Position numbers and translations under genes: made by a program. This document shows positions 35,701 to 47,300 of a stretch of DNA of 64,000 bases, piece after piece (position 1 is the stretch's first letter; every line of letters begins with the position of its first letter). Origin of the DNA: Mesorhabditis belari (Eukaryota; Nematoda; Chromadorea; Rhabditida; Rhabditidae); assembly GCA_958450365.1 (NCBI GenBank), contig CAUEEP010000078.1, forward strand, positions 248,001-312,000, given 5' to 3'. The notes beneath the pieces were generated by a model. The model was not told the DNA's origin, did no database searches, and was given only the letters and a program-made list of their open reading frames with translations.

Positions 35701-36360
35701 AGCTTAAAATTTTCGGCCGCACTCAAAAGGACCAGAATATCAAAGAAGCCAAGGTCTGTGGGCAATTCATCCAAAGAAATCGGATTTTCAAATCGAAAAT
35801 CTTTTAAACAAGAAGCATTTCTAGGGTAAAAATAGTCAAACTTTTCAAATCTGAAGTCCGTTTTTCTCTAAATTTCTTGCTTCGAGCCGTACAAACGATT
35901 CTTGGAGCACTCTCCAGCTTTCCCAGACTCCAGACAGAGCTTCTCACGCACCCTAAACAAATCTTTCAGTTTCATTACTTAAATTCTACAGATCCCAATC
36001 TTATTTGAAAGCTGACTACTGTTTAACTACGTTATAACTGCCTTTTGAATTGTTATAACGGGAAATTCAACCAAGACTTTAGCTTGGTTGAGAACTTGAA
36101 CTTTACCAAATTTCAAGGACCATTTACTTGAAGATTCAAGATTTTATTGAAATAAAAGATTTGTAATTATGTAAAGTATTTCAATAATTTCCTTCCAGAG
36201 CGATTGCTTCGACGTTTTGCAACGCGAGATCGAGGAATCGGGTGAAACGATCGTCGTGATCGCTTTCATTCTCGTCGCCGTGCAAATCGCGTCACTTTTC
36301 TTCTCGTGCATTCTCTGCAGAGCCTCTCGAGAAGTCCGATATGCTGGATATTATGCTTAA
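32744..36360 (+). CDS. Tetraspanin, complete, five exons, 234 aa
   Basis: Exons 32744-32938, 34516-34623, 34725-34820, 34885-35028 and 36199-36360 join in phase 0 at GT..AG borders and end with TAA. The protein has the four-helix tetraspanin plan. A CVKLLFFLVNLLICIFGAL first helix follows a short MVYGCGNR cytosolic start. Exon 2 carries the second helix ending GFLGCCGAACES, the family signature. The third helix is in exon 3. The large extracellular loop contains HCCGAT and LCPGE plus a last Cys in SDCF, enough for two disulfides. The fourth helix is followed by LCRASREVRYAGYYA. Tetraspanins organise membrane microdomains with integrins and other receptors. The total length is usual for the family. 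I cannot name the worm orthologue. Introns 1 and 4 are enlarged by repeats. Confidence 0.92.
33145..33275. repeat. Tandem repeat in tetraspanin intron 1
   Basis: The words gaggctagtttc and gaggctattc alternate to give a unit of about 22 bp, five to six times. Confidence 0.8.
33277..34310. repeat. Element with inverted ends and direct repeats in tetraspanin intron 1
   Basis: The left part (gggcttccaaaatgcttctg, gggttttcgggtacgctgat) is the inverted, diverged counterpart of 34240-34310 (aatcagcgtgcccgaaaacc, tggcattttggaagcccggc). A unit of about 45 bp containing accaatcgaatcagcgtgca occurs three times (34150-34190, 34235-34265 and, outside, 34455-34500). A hairpin of 16 bp (aaaaatccatgtgg and complement) lies at 33679-33713. 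Confidence 0.55.
35283..35368. repeat. 14-bp tandem repeat in tetraspanin intron 4
   Basis: ctccagctctgaag repeats six times without change. Confidence 0.9.
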
Positions 36361-38333
36361 GATGAGATTTAAGCTATAGTATAATCTTTTTAAATTATTT
36401 AAATACCGTAATCCTGTAACGAATTCAATTTCTTTCCATTTTAACATTGGGTATTTCTTTTATTATTTCGATTGTCTAAATTTTGATTGTCTAAATTTCC
36501 ATTGTCTAAATTGTCATCACTCTTTTGAATGATCCATTGCACCAGATCCAGCGCGTTTGCAAAGCTTCACGGTGTGCTTTGTGCTTTTGAAAACGGGCCC
36601 TTTCTGGTATTCTGAATTCTTCTTGTTTCTTACTGTTCTTACAAGAAAATGGAGATTCTTGGAAGAAAGATTTAATGGAGATTTGATGAAGATTTGATGA
36701 AGATTCGATTTCTGCAAGAAACTGCACCAGAAAGGTGCAGTTTCTTGCAATTCAATGCACCAGAAAGGGTGTGTTTTGAAAAACTGAGCACAAAATAAAC
36801 GACTTTCTCTCAAAACTTTGAAAATACACCCTTTCTAGTGCACTGAATTCTTCAAATTTCACACAAAAGTCATTCGATTTTGCGAGAAAAGCTGATGTTT
36901 CAGTCTTCTAGAAAGTGTGCGTTTTTGAGCACAAAGCACACAGCAATTCACCGTGAGAAAGCTCAAAAATCTATTCATTTAAAGAATAAGATTGAGTTAA
37001 ACGAGCATTTCTGCTCGAAATTTCCAATTTCCCGTTTTCTTATCATTTCTCTTCACATATTTGCTCTGTTTTCCCTAGAAAAGTTTCAATCCAGCCCTAC
37101 TTACTCTAACTTTTTTGGCCTATAAACCTTTTTGGATCTTTTTGGAGCTTTTTGGATCTTTTTGGACCTTTTTGGAGCTTTTTGGATCTTTTTGGATCTT
37201 TTTGGACCCTTCCTAAGCAATTTCTTTCCTAAAAAGTGACCAGTTTGTAAGCCTATCGTCTCTTTCCTTCAGTTTTCTCCAGTTCTACTTTATTTTTATC
37301 CCATTTAAGTCATAATTTGATCACAATTTGATCACAATTTGATCACAATTTGATCACAATTTGATTCCTTATCGAATGATGAGAAATCAAACTGTGATCA
37401 AACTGTTTCTCATCAAAAATCCAGTGAATCAAATCAAGAATCAAATCAAATCAAGAATCAAACCAAATCAAGAAAATCTGAAGGAAAGATTACAGTAAGC
37501 TTTTCCAAATTATCAACTTTTTATAGCAACTTTTATAGCAACTTTTATAGAAATTTCCCTCAATTTTACCAATCCTCTAGTCAAATCTAGTTCATAAGCT
37601 GAATATCCAATATCTGAAGGGTTTGTCCAATGCAAATTTGCTTTCTTTTCATGAGAAATTGCTTTTCTTTGGTGCATTTCTTCCGAATTTTTGCGCTCTC
37701 TTCTCAAGGTAAATTTAAGGATTTGAATTTTCCCCCATGACCTCAAATTTCCAATTTTTCATAAATTTCCATGAATCATGAATTTGCTAAAATTTCGTTG
37801 TGAAAATCATATCCATTTTGAGAGAATTTTCATCATTTTTCTGTCAATTTTTCTGTAGATTTTTCTGTCTTCACATATTTGCTCTGTTGCTCTGTTTTCC
37901 CTAGAAAAGCTCTACTTACTCTAACCTTTTTTGGGCTATAAAACCCCTTCCTTAGAACCCATGCACAGGTCTCAAACTTTCAAACCTTTTTTTTTTTTTC
38001 AGTTATTTCTCTTGATTTCTTTAAATTTCTACCTTTTTTTAAGCATTCCACGTGAGAATTGATGATTGTTTTTTATAAATAAAGCCTTGTGAATTCAATG
38101 TGAAGCTACTGAGAGTGCAGCTATTGCTGGCTTGCTCATTTAGTCAATCTGTGTAGTGATTATTGGTGGTTTATGTCTAAATCATGGACTGCGTTTTGGC
38201 TAAAGTTTGGCAAGACACTTTATACAGAATAAAATGATTATCAAATCACAAAGAAACAAAAAATGATTAAAGCAAAGATTTAAAGCTTAAACGAGAATAG
38301 AAAATAATTGGGTAATTAAAGAAAAAATTGATT
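36361..38333. other. Convergent 3' intergenic region of tetraspanin and laminin genes
   Basis: About 2 kb with no gene. It has a perfect 16-bp-stem hairpin at 36713-36749 (tgcaagaaactgcacc, 5-nt loop), short direct repeats (ctttttggat at 37133-37210; tcacaatttgat five times at 37315-37375), and several copies of a cctttctggtgcact motif. No canonical AATAAA is close to either stop codon. Confidence 0.6.
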
Positions 38334-41300
38334 TTAGTTAACGGGGCACTCGACCTTGTTCACATCGCCGAACACCTGAAAGTTTCGAGGTTTAGAAAAA
38401 CAAATGAACAAAACAAACAAATCCTTTTGAATATTTCCTTTTGAATTATTGAATTGTTGAATTAACTTTTGAATTACTCCTGGAGCATTCAAACTTTCAA
38501 ATCTATTACCTCAATGTCCCTGGTTGGGATTTGTTTCCTCATTCGCACGCGAACTTTCTCCTTCTTGGCGCCAAAGTGAACAACGCGGAGGCAACCGACG
38601 TAGTTGTCTGGAGATGAAAATGTTCAAAAATTTATTAGCATTTATTAGCATTCGAACTTTTGAATTGATAATATGACTGCTTTTAGACTGCTTTTTGACT
38701 TTGATTTTGCTTCGTTTGACTTCGCTTTTGACTGCTCGACTTGACAATTTTAAAAAAATGAAATAACGCGAGCTTTTCAGAATTTCTTCAAGGGGAATTT
38801 GTAAATAAATAAAAGAACTTTCTAATAAAAGAAACCATAAATCGATTGGTTCATTGTCTATTTCAAAAAGTAACCTTTAAAAAAGCGGACAAGACTTTCC
38901 GGGCAACCTAATAGCCCGCTACCTTTTTTATCTCATTAAAATGCGATCGAAAATTTTGTTCGATCGAATTTCTGATGGATCCGACTATTTTTTATTATCT
39001 ACTTGATTATTATCTATATTATCTTTCAGTAAACAGTTCTAGTTTCAACTACCGGTTATGCTTTTTAATGAGTGTGTGATACTCAGGCTCTATTCTCACC
39101 CGTTGTCTTCAATCCTTTGTTCACGGCCCCATCGGGCACTCCACCAACATAGACCGGATCCTGAAAAGCTTATCCATTTTTCTTGTACTTGTCCATTTTT
39201 CTTTTTTGCTTTTTCTTTCTTGTTCCAGTAAACATTTATCTAACTTCAAGGTTCAAGGATTTTCCTGTCTCACCTTCGTCGTCGGTTCTCCCTTCTTGAC
39301 CTTCTTCAACACCAAGATCGACGAGCGTCCATCAACGGTCACCGTGATCAAAAGCTTCTTTTTGTTTACCTAAATTTAAAGCTATATTTTGTTAATAATT
39401 TAAAATTTCACCTTAACACTGTGCCAATGTCCATCACATAGCGTGAGATTGTTTCCACTTGTGCCTGATGGGGTAAAGTTGATGGATTCGGAGCCAAGAC
39501 CGGAGTCAACGGTGAAGCGGATCTGGAATGGAATTGGCTTTTGGTTTTTGGATAAGGATGTTCTTGATATTCTTGATTTATATTCTTATTCTATTATATT
39601 ATATTATTGATTTTTTAAAGTCTAATGAAACATTTTCAATCAATCCCCATAAATTTCTGGATCTCGAAGTCCAAAACTGTTTCAAAACTCTTCCGAAATG
39701 CTAGCTTTGTCCTAGCTTTGTCCTAGCTTTGTCCTAGCTTTGCCCCAGATCTCCAATATAACTTTTTGCAGTGTTTTTATCATCAAATGCGATCATTTTC
39801 TTAAATTTTAGTAAGTTTTACCTTTCCATTGAGAATCTCGAGGTTCAAGTACTCCAAGACGCCAACGCTGAAGAGAACGGCGTTGTTGGTCCGTGGGCGA
39901 ATCTCGAATTCGGCCGAGAAAGTGGTGCCAACCTGAAAAATAGATTAAGACAAGAATTGCATTTAAAAACCTACTTAAAACTTCTACTTAAAAATCCAAA
40001 TTTCTTTTAAAACTCTAGTTTTGCAACTACTCACCGTGAACTCTTTGTTGACAATCGCGTATCCACCGGCATCACCGAAGAACATTCCACTTTCCTGGTA
40101 ATGAGAACAGGGAACGACTCCATGCTGGAATTTGAGTTTAGAAGATATTTGAAAAGCTAACTACCTAGATTTGATAAAACTATGCAAGTAAGGATTATGT
40201 GTAAGTGAGGATTTACTTTACGATTCATTCTTGCCACTCACTACTCTTGTACAATACAAGTCAGTGTGTACTGGCTCTTGTACAATACAAGTCAGTTTGT
40301 ACAAGCTCTTGTACAATACAAGTCAGTGTGTACAAGCTCTTGTGCAATACAAGTCAGTGTTTACAAGCTCTTGTACAATCCAAGTCATTGTGTACAAGCT
40401 CTTGTACTATACGAGTCAGTGTGTACAAGCTCTTGTACAATACAAGTTAGTGTGTACAAGCTCTTGTACAATACAAGTTAGTGTGTACAAGCTCTTGTAC
40501 AATACAAGTTAGTGTGTACAAGCTCTTGTACAAAACAAGTCAGTGTGTTCTCCTCTCAACTAATGCGTTTTCTAAAACGTGCCAACTTTTGAAAACTATC
40601 GTATCCTGGAAACTACTGTATCCTAGAAACTATCGTAACCCTTCTGTACCAAAAAAGACAAGATTAGATTTGAAAGCTTTTAAAAGTGAAGACGTTTTGT
40701 GAAACAGAGCACATCACCTTGTTTTAATTAAAATTCAGTATTGTATTCAGCAGCTTTGTACGCTCAGTTTCTAATTATTAATCAATCGCACTCTATCACG
40801 AACCTCTTCAGCTTCCGAATCGAACTTCTTGTCATTGAGCTTCAACTCGCGAAGACATCCAGAGAATTCACTGCGAATATTGGGCACAACTTCTCGAACT
40901 TTGCCGGCAAGAGACGTGGGAACACCACCGAAATACAGTGGAGGCACTGTGTCGACTGATTCTGAAGCGCCGGCGGCCTGAAATGCATGAGATTGCAATC
41001 TTTGTTGATCAGTTGATTCAGGATTTTGGTGTTTTTGGGAGAATCGCTTCCTTCGCTTCGCTTCCTTCCAAAAGCCTCCAATCAATTTACACTCAAAGCA
41101 GGAAATTCAGCAAAATTTTCAGGTTAGCCATTATCCAAGAGACTTCTAACCGCCGCCAATCGATTCTTCGTGTTGATTTATATAAGATTCGTGAGGTAAA
41201 ACCGGATTTAAAGCTTGTGGAACGAGCTAGAGAAACTCAAAGTTGGGTAGAGGCGCAAAAAAATCGGACAACCATATTTTGAGCCTCTCTAGCTTGCTCC

Positions 41301-44300
41301 ACAAGCTTTAAATCAAATTTTTAACTCGCGCATCTTATGTGAATCGACACGGAGAATCGATTGGCGGCAGCTAGAAGCTTCCTGGATAATGGCTAAGGGT
41401 CTAAAACCTTTAAAACCTCTAAATTCTTCCTAAATTTTCTTTCAAAAATTTCATTCTAGCCATGATGTAGCCTGAAGGTTTTGCTAAATCTTTTTCTTTG
41501 AGTCTAAATTGATTGGGCGCTTCTGGACTAGGCTCTAGCGATTCTAGCGACTCTAGCGAAAAACACCGAACTCCTGAACATCACATACATCAGTTGATGC
41601 GACTTCGATCAACTCTTCATCAACAGTCAATGTTCCGCCATTTCCATTTCGATACGCTTTCACTGTGTGCCATTCATCGTCGAGAATTGAGGTCTTTGAG
41701 GCAATAGTCACCTGAAAGATCTTGTTGAAGTTGAAAATCTTTGAAAATGAAATATTATTGACACGATCTGATCGAAAACCAACCAATCCACTTCCAGTAT
41801 TGAAAGCGAATTTGATCTTTCCATTCACAAGATAGATTCCAATGTGATCTTTTTGATCGGTAGCGAAAAGGATCACTCCATTCGAAGCGGTGGCGCGGAG
41901 TTGGAAAGAGAACATTCCGCTGAAAAAGATTGGATTCAGCGATGGTCAACAGACATGTTTATTTTTGTTAAAGTTATTATGTTATAAACTTGTGATACAT
42001 AGGATAGGAGAGACACTATAAAGTGTTTACGAGCGCCATGGGTAAAGATGGCTGCGTAGTCTAGTGGATAGTGGGTTAGGAAAAGGAAAAAATGGGGGTA
42101 TTCATACCGTCGATTAGCTGCTCTGTATCCTAACCCACCTACTAGACTAGACTACACAGTCATACTAGACTAGCTAGACTTTACCCATGGCGTTCGTAAG
42201 CCTTATAAAGAGAGGCTAAAAACTGCCTTTCGAATTGCCAAAACCAAAAACTCCTTGCCATTCAGAACTAGAATCATTTTGTGAGAATTCGCGCGATTCA
42301 GAATCGTTTTGCAAAAAAGAAACAGATATTTGGAATCAACGTAAAATTCTGCGTCGGATGGCTCATTTCATTTGGTGAGCTGGATCTGTTAGCGATCCCT
42401 AGTAAATTAGGATTACGTATGATGTGTACTACAAGAGTTTTTATGGATAACAAGAATGCATTTTTATGGATCATTCATTTGCTTTACCTCTTATCAAATT
42501 GATCCGGGTATTTCTTGAATTCAAGACGGTTGTTGGGGGAAGTGCCATATCGAAGTCCATCCGAATCATCTTGTGGGCCGAGGGTGTTCCTGGGAAGCAT
42601 GCAAGTGCCCTCACGGCGAACAGTCTGAAAAGATTGTTAACATATTTCTCCAATCTCAATCCGATAGCCAAATGTCGCCATGGCCTTGCAAATGCTATTT
42701 AGTATCTAAGAGCCTTGTAGCTAAGAGCCTTGTAGCTAAGAGCCTTGTAGCTAAGAGCCTTGTATCAGTCGTGAGGTCAAGAGTTCAATCCCGCCAGCTA
42801 GATTGTTGCTTCTTTTCCCAGATATATGGGTTTTTTCTTGCCTACATTTAGGGTTGACATTAGGCTTTTGCATTGTTTGCGCTACATTATTCGTGTGAAT
42901 AAATGTATTCAAGACTTGTCCACCAAATCTACCTTGGGTCTTCTCGTTGTAGCAGGTTCCTCGATCTCCACTTCGCCAGCCGGTCCCTCGGTGGCTTCTT
43001 GCTCGGCCTGGCCAATATTTACTAAAAGTTATGTACATTTTTCAGCTAACAATAGAAGGGAAACCAACTGTAATTCTGTTTTAAGCTAACTGTAGAACTG
43101 ATTTTGGTCGCAAAGGCTCATAAACAAGTGATCGATTATCAGGTTATCCCATTTATTATCAGGTTATCCCAGGATACCCCATTAAAAGGATACCCCATTG
43201 AAAGGATGGGGGTATCCTCCAAAAACCAGTCTTTTCCATGCCGTTGGCAAGAAAAACCAGACAAACCCCGCCCCACATCGGGGGCGAAAATGCGTTTTCT
43301 ATCGGATTTTTCTGGGAGTTTCTGGGATAACTTTTTGTAGAGTTGAGCAAATTTGATGATTTTTGCATCAAAATGTTCGTAAGAGTCTCTAGAATAAAAC
43401 TTATCCCTTCGTTTTTTGGTTCTAGACCCTCGTTGTCGAGTTACGAGCTCCAAACTGCAGGGTACCACAAAATTTCCCATACAAAATGACCAAAAAACCG
43501 CTAAAACTAAATTTAAAAAATTTCTGTCAGAGGGATTTGAAAAATTCCTTCAGATTCGGAATCAGCACAATTATCTAACCGCATCTAAAAAAGGTACTTC
43601 CAGAAAAATCCGATAGAAAACGCATTTTTGCCTTATTTCGCGCCGATGTGCGCCCCCTAAGTCATATAGAAATTTGACAATTCTCTAATCGATTTAACGA
43701 ATTAAACAGAACGAATAGTTGTGCAAAGTTTTAGCAAAGCCTATTTTAACAAACCCTCTTCTCCGGGCAGATTTGGAGCATTCGTTGGGATGAAGACTTG
43801 ATCGGGAGCCAGCGAGCATCCGGTTCGTTGGATCTCCGTTGAGCTTGCCTAAAAAATTGTTTATGCTTTTGAAATTGAAACTTAAAAATGTAAAACACAG
43901 CTTTTTCTCCAAACACAGCTTTTTCTACTCCATTTGTTCTTGTTACCTTGGCAAAATCAAGTAATTTCCCATTGTACGTGACATCTCCAATGCATCCAAT
44001 GAAACGTCCTTTCGGCTGCTTTCCGAACACGATTTTGCCTTTTTCGCCAGCCTAAAAATGTGAATTTGAAAATTTTCCCCTTTAATAAAGAAATTAATGA
44101 AGCTTTTAATGTAAAAGTTAGTGAAAGAAAGGAAATTTTCTCACTCGCAATACCTCTTTTCCGATGTTGACTTTCTGAAAGAGATTTCTTGATGAAAATT
44201 GTTTAGAAACCTAGACTTTTTAGCCATCTAAAGCCCTCCAAATCCTTTTAAACTTAACTTAAACTTAAACTTCATTTGTTCTTGATTTCATTCATTTTTC

Positions 44301-47300
44301 TTACCATATCGCTTTCTCCAGAAACTCGTGGAATCTCCTTTCCAATGAGATCATCGATGTCAACGCGAAGAACGTTTTTGTCGCGTCGAACCGAGATGAA
44401 ATGCCATTGACCATCCGATGCACTGGCGAGTTCAACGTTTACCTGAATTTAACAACATTGCAACAGACAAGTACTATAGTATTGGATTTCCTATATATAG
44501 TATGCGATAAACATGGGGAAATTCCAACACGAACCTAATTCCACCTTCGTTTTCTCACCCATCTTTTGGCCGATTACTCTGAAATTTCGTCTACCAGCAA
44601 AGAATGCCAATTTCTATTTGTAAACAAAATCACAGAGCAATCGGCAAAGTGACGGCTGAGAAAACGATGGTGGAATTAGGTTCAGGTTGGAATTTTCCCA
44701 TGTCTAGTATGCTAGCTTTTGTTTTCTAAAGAATTCGAAACTGCTTACAAGGGAATGACACCAGCTCGAAGTTTGTAAATAAGTAAATACGGAGCTAGGG
44801 ATATAAAGTTAAAAAAATCAATTGCAAACCCATTATAAATGATTTTTCAAAAATGCAAAAGAAGTTTGGGACTCGAACCAAAGCTAGATGACTTTATCAG
44901 ACCAGTAGGCTAGCACACTACCCACTAGACCACCAAAGCTTGAGACTCGAACCAAAGCTTGGGACTCGAACCAAAGCTAGATGACTTTATCAGACCAGTA
45001 GGCTAGCACACTACCCACTAGACCACCAAAGCTTGAGACTCGAACCAAAGCTTGGGACTCGAACCAAAGCTAGAAGACTTTGCCAGTCCAGTAGGCTGGC
45101 ACACTACCCACTAGACCACCAAAGGTATTCTATCTTTGTTCGTTACATCTGCGTTCGTTATAACTGTTATATCTGCCCCATAAAGAGTCGGAGATTTAAG
45201 ACAATTTTCGATGCCAGATTCCCTGTGATTGAGTGAGCGTTTGCAGTTAATTTTTACAGATACAGAATCAGCATAGCCGATTCTATAAGATGCACTGCTA
45301 TAAGATGATCTATAAGATCTACAAGATATACAAGATGATCTATAAGATCTACAAGATCTACAAGATGATCTACAAGATATACAAGATGATCTATAAGATC
45401 TACAAGATCTACAAGATGATCTATAAGATCTACAAGATGATCTATAACATCTACATCATCTATAAGATCTACAAGATGATCTATAAGATCTACAAGATGA
45501 TCTATAAGATCTATAAGATGCACGAAGCGATTCTCAACTTCGAGCTGGTGTCATTCCCTTGTTGGTTGAATTTGAAACACGACCCTGTCTTAACACACAG
45601 AAAGTAAGACAGATCTGTAAATCCTAAAGTCTACTATATGTACTGTAGTCTATTGTCTACTGTATGTACATCCTAAACCCTACTGTAGCTTTTCCTATGA
45701 CAATACTCCAAGTAAATGTAGTTAGATAATCGTTTAGAACCTGAAAATTCAGTCCTACCTTCTCTTTTCCATTTGCCGCCACATTCAACACTCCATTCTC
45801 AAATCCGATCGAAACAAGTGCAAGCTAAAACTTGTTTTTTTCGAATTCCACTAAAGTTCGCACTCAATAATTGATAGAAAACTTACATCATCTTCTGTGG
45901 CGATGGTGAGAAGGGTTCCAGTTGGTTCTTGACTCTTAAATCGAAGGGTCACTTCGACTTCATCCGAGAGAACAACATTGCTGAATGAGGCTTGAGAACG
46001 ATCGGAGAGAATTGAGATCTAAAAAACATTATTCAGCAAGTCTTCACAAAATTCCAGGTCCTACAGGTTAGAAAATGCTTTCGTATCGGGGGAACAGTGA
46101 GTCAGTTGTTTATAAAGGTACTTGGGAATTGTCTAGTTGTCTAATGAACGATTTTCTCTCTAGTGAAGATCGATTTTCTAGTTTTCTAGTTTTCTAGATA
46201 TTTGCAAGCCTTCAATTTCGTTATCTCACCTCTCTCACAACACTAGCTGTACAAGCGTTTCGAACTCCTTTGCTCTCATGAGCTGTCTGCAGATTGACGG
46301 TGACTCCGTCGAGTTGAACTTCCTAAAATGTGTTTTTAAGATTAATTGAAGTTTAGGAATTGAATTTCAAGATTAATTAAAGATCAAGAAGACCTTTATC
46401 AAGAAGATCAAGAAGTACAAGTAACACTTTATGTAAATTTCTTGAACTCTAGCAAACCCACTCGAATACATCCTTTGATCGTATCAACGGGCGAACGAAG
46501 GTTCACTCCCTCGGGCACTCCACCCAAATAGAAATAGTCAGAGGTCGACAATTCGGTCATGTCTCCTGGAGCATCTCCCTCAGCAATCTGAATTAAATTT
46601 TAAATCGAAACTTTGCAGACTTTTAGGTGCTGTTCAGTGAAAAATTCAAATAAATCTCTGTTCAAATATTGGGTTGGGGAGAATGAGTCGGCGCCGAAAA
46701 TCAAAGAAATTTCTAAAACTTATAGCAGACTTTGTCAAATGATATGCGTTTGATATCCGTAGAAGGGTAACTAATTCTCCACAAAATAATATTTAAAAGA
46801 GAACTCAAACAGCGCCTCAACTCAACAAAGGATCATTTTTTCACAAAATCGATAAACTGTCATCTAGAGTAAACGGTTGGAGGGATCTTCCTGAAAATTT
46901 GGTAACTTATGTAATTGAGTGTGTTCTATCTTTTTTATATAAACACCAAAGGAGGTTTATGTGGAAGAAACTGTTCAAGCAATGAGTCGGACTTTTTGTC
47001 ATTTTGATTAGCTGTGTTTGGGAATCCATAAAATCCCAAAAAAGAAAAGCTTTGTGGAATCTCTCAAACGCCATTTTGTAAAGAAATAGTGGACCATTTT
47101 GATGAAACAAAACGTGTATTTAAAGAAGGTTTTATGGGTGCAAAAAGTTTCTTTAAATTTCGGCGCCGACTCATCCTCCCCAACCCAATAATTCTCAAAA
47201 TAACTTTTACCTTATTTCCATCAACTTCGACAACCACGTGTTTCTCGACTCGATGAATGACAACCGTATGCCATTTTCCGTCATTGTACTTGGCTCCATT

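Larger units (their letters stand above)
38334..43021 (-). other. Laminin alpha exons 42-53: linker, LG4-LG5 and stop
   Basis: Exons: 42933-43021, 42488-42624, 41763-41919, 41589-41711, 40804-40977, 40035-40124, 39822-39932, 39412-39522, 39274-39369, 39100-39160, 38510-38607, 38334-38375. The linker ([19 protein letters not shown], then [14 protein letters not shown]) is acidic and then basic, like the protease-sensitive LG3-LG4 spacer of other alpha chains. LG4 includes [13 protein letters not shown] and LYFGGVP; LG5 includes [10 protein letters not shown] and YVGGVP. The protein ends [13 protein letters not shown]. The donor after exon 46 is uncertain: GAG/GTTCGT or, four codons later, AGA/GTGCGA; both keep frame. 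The 51-nt intron 41712-41762 is in frame, so retention would not disrupt translation. Confidence 0.88.

Noticed and set aside
40253..40546. CRISPR-like array with palindromic repeats
   Set aside because: A 31-bp contiguous minisatellite without spacers, inside a laminin intron.
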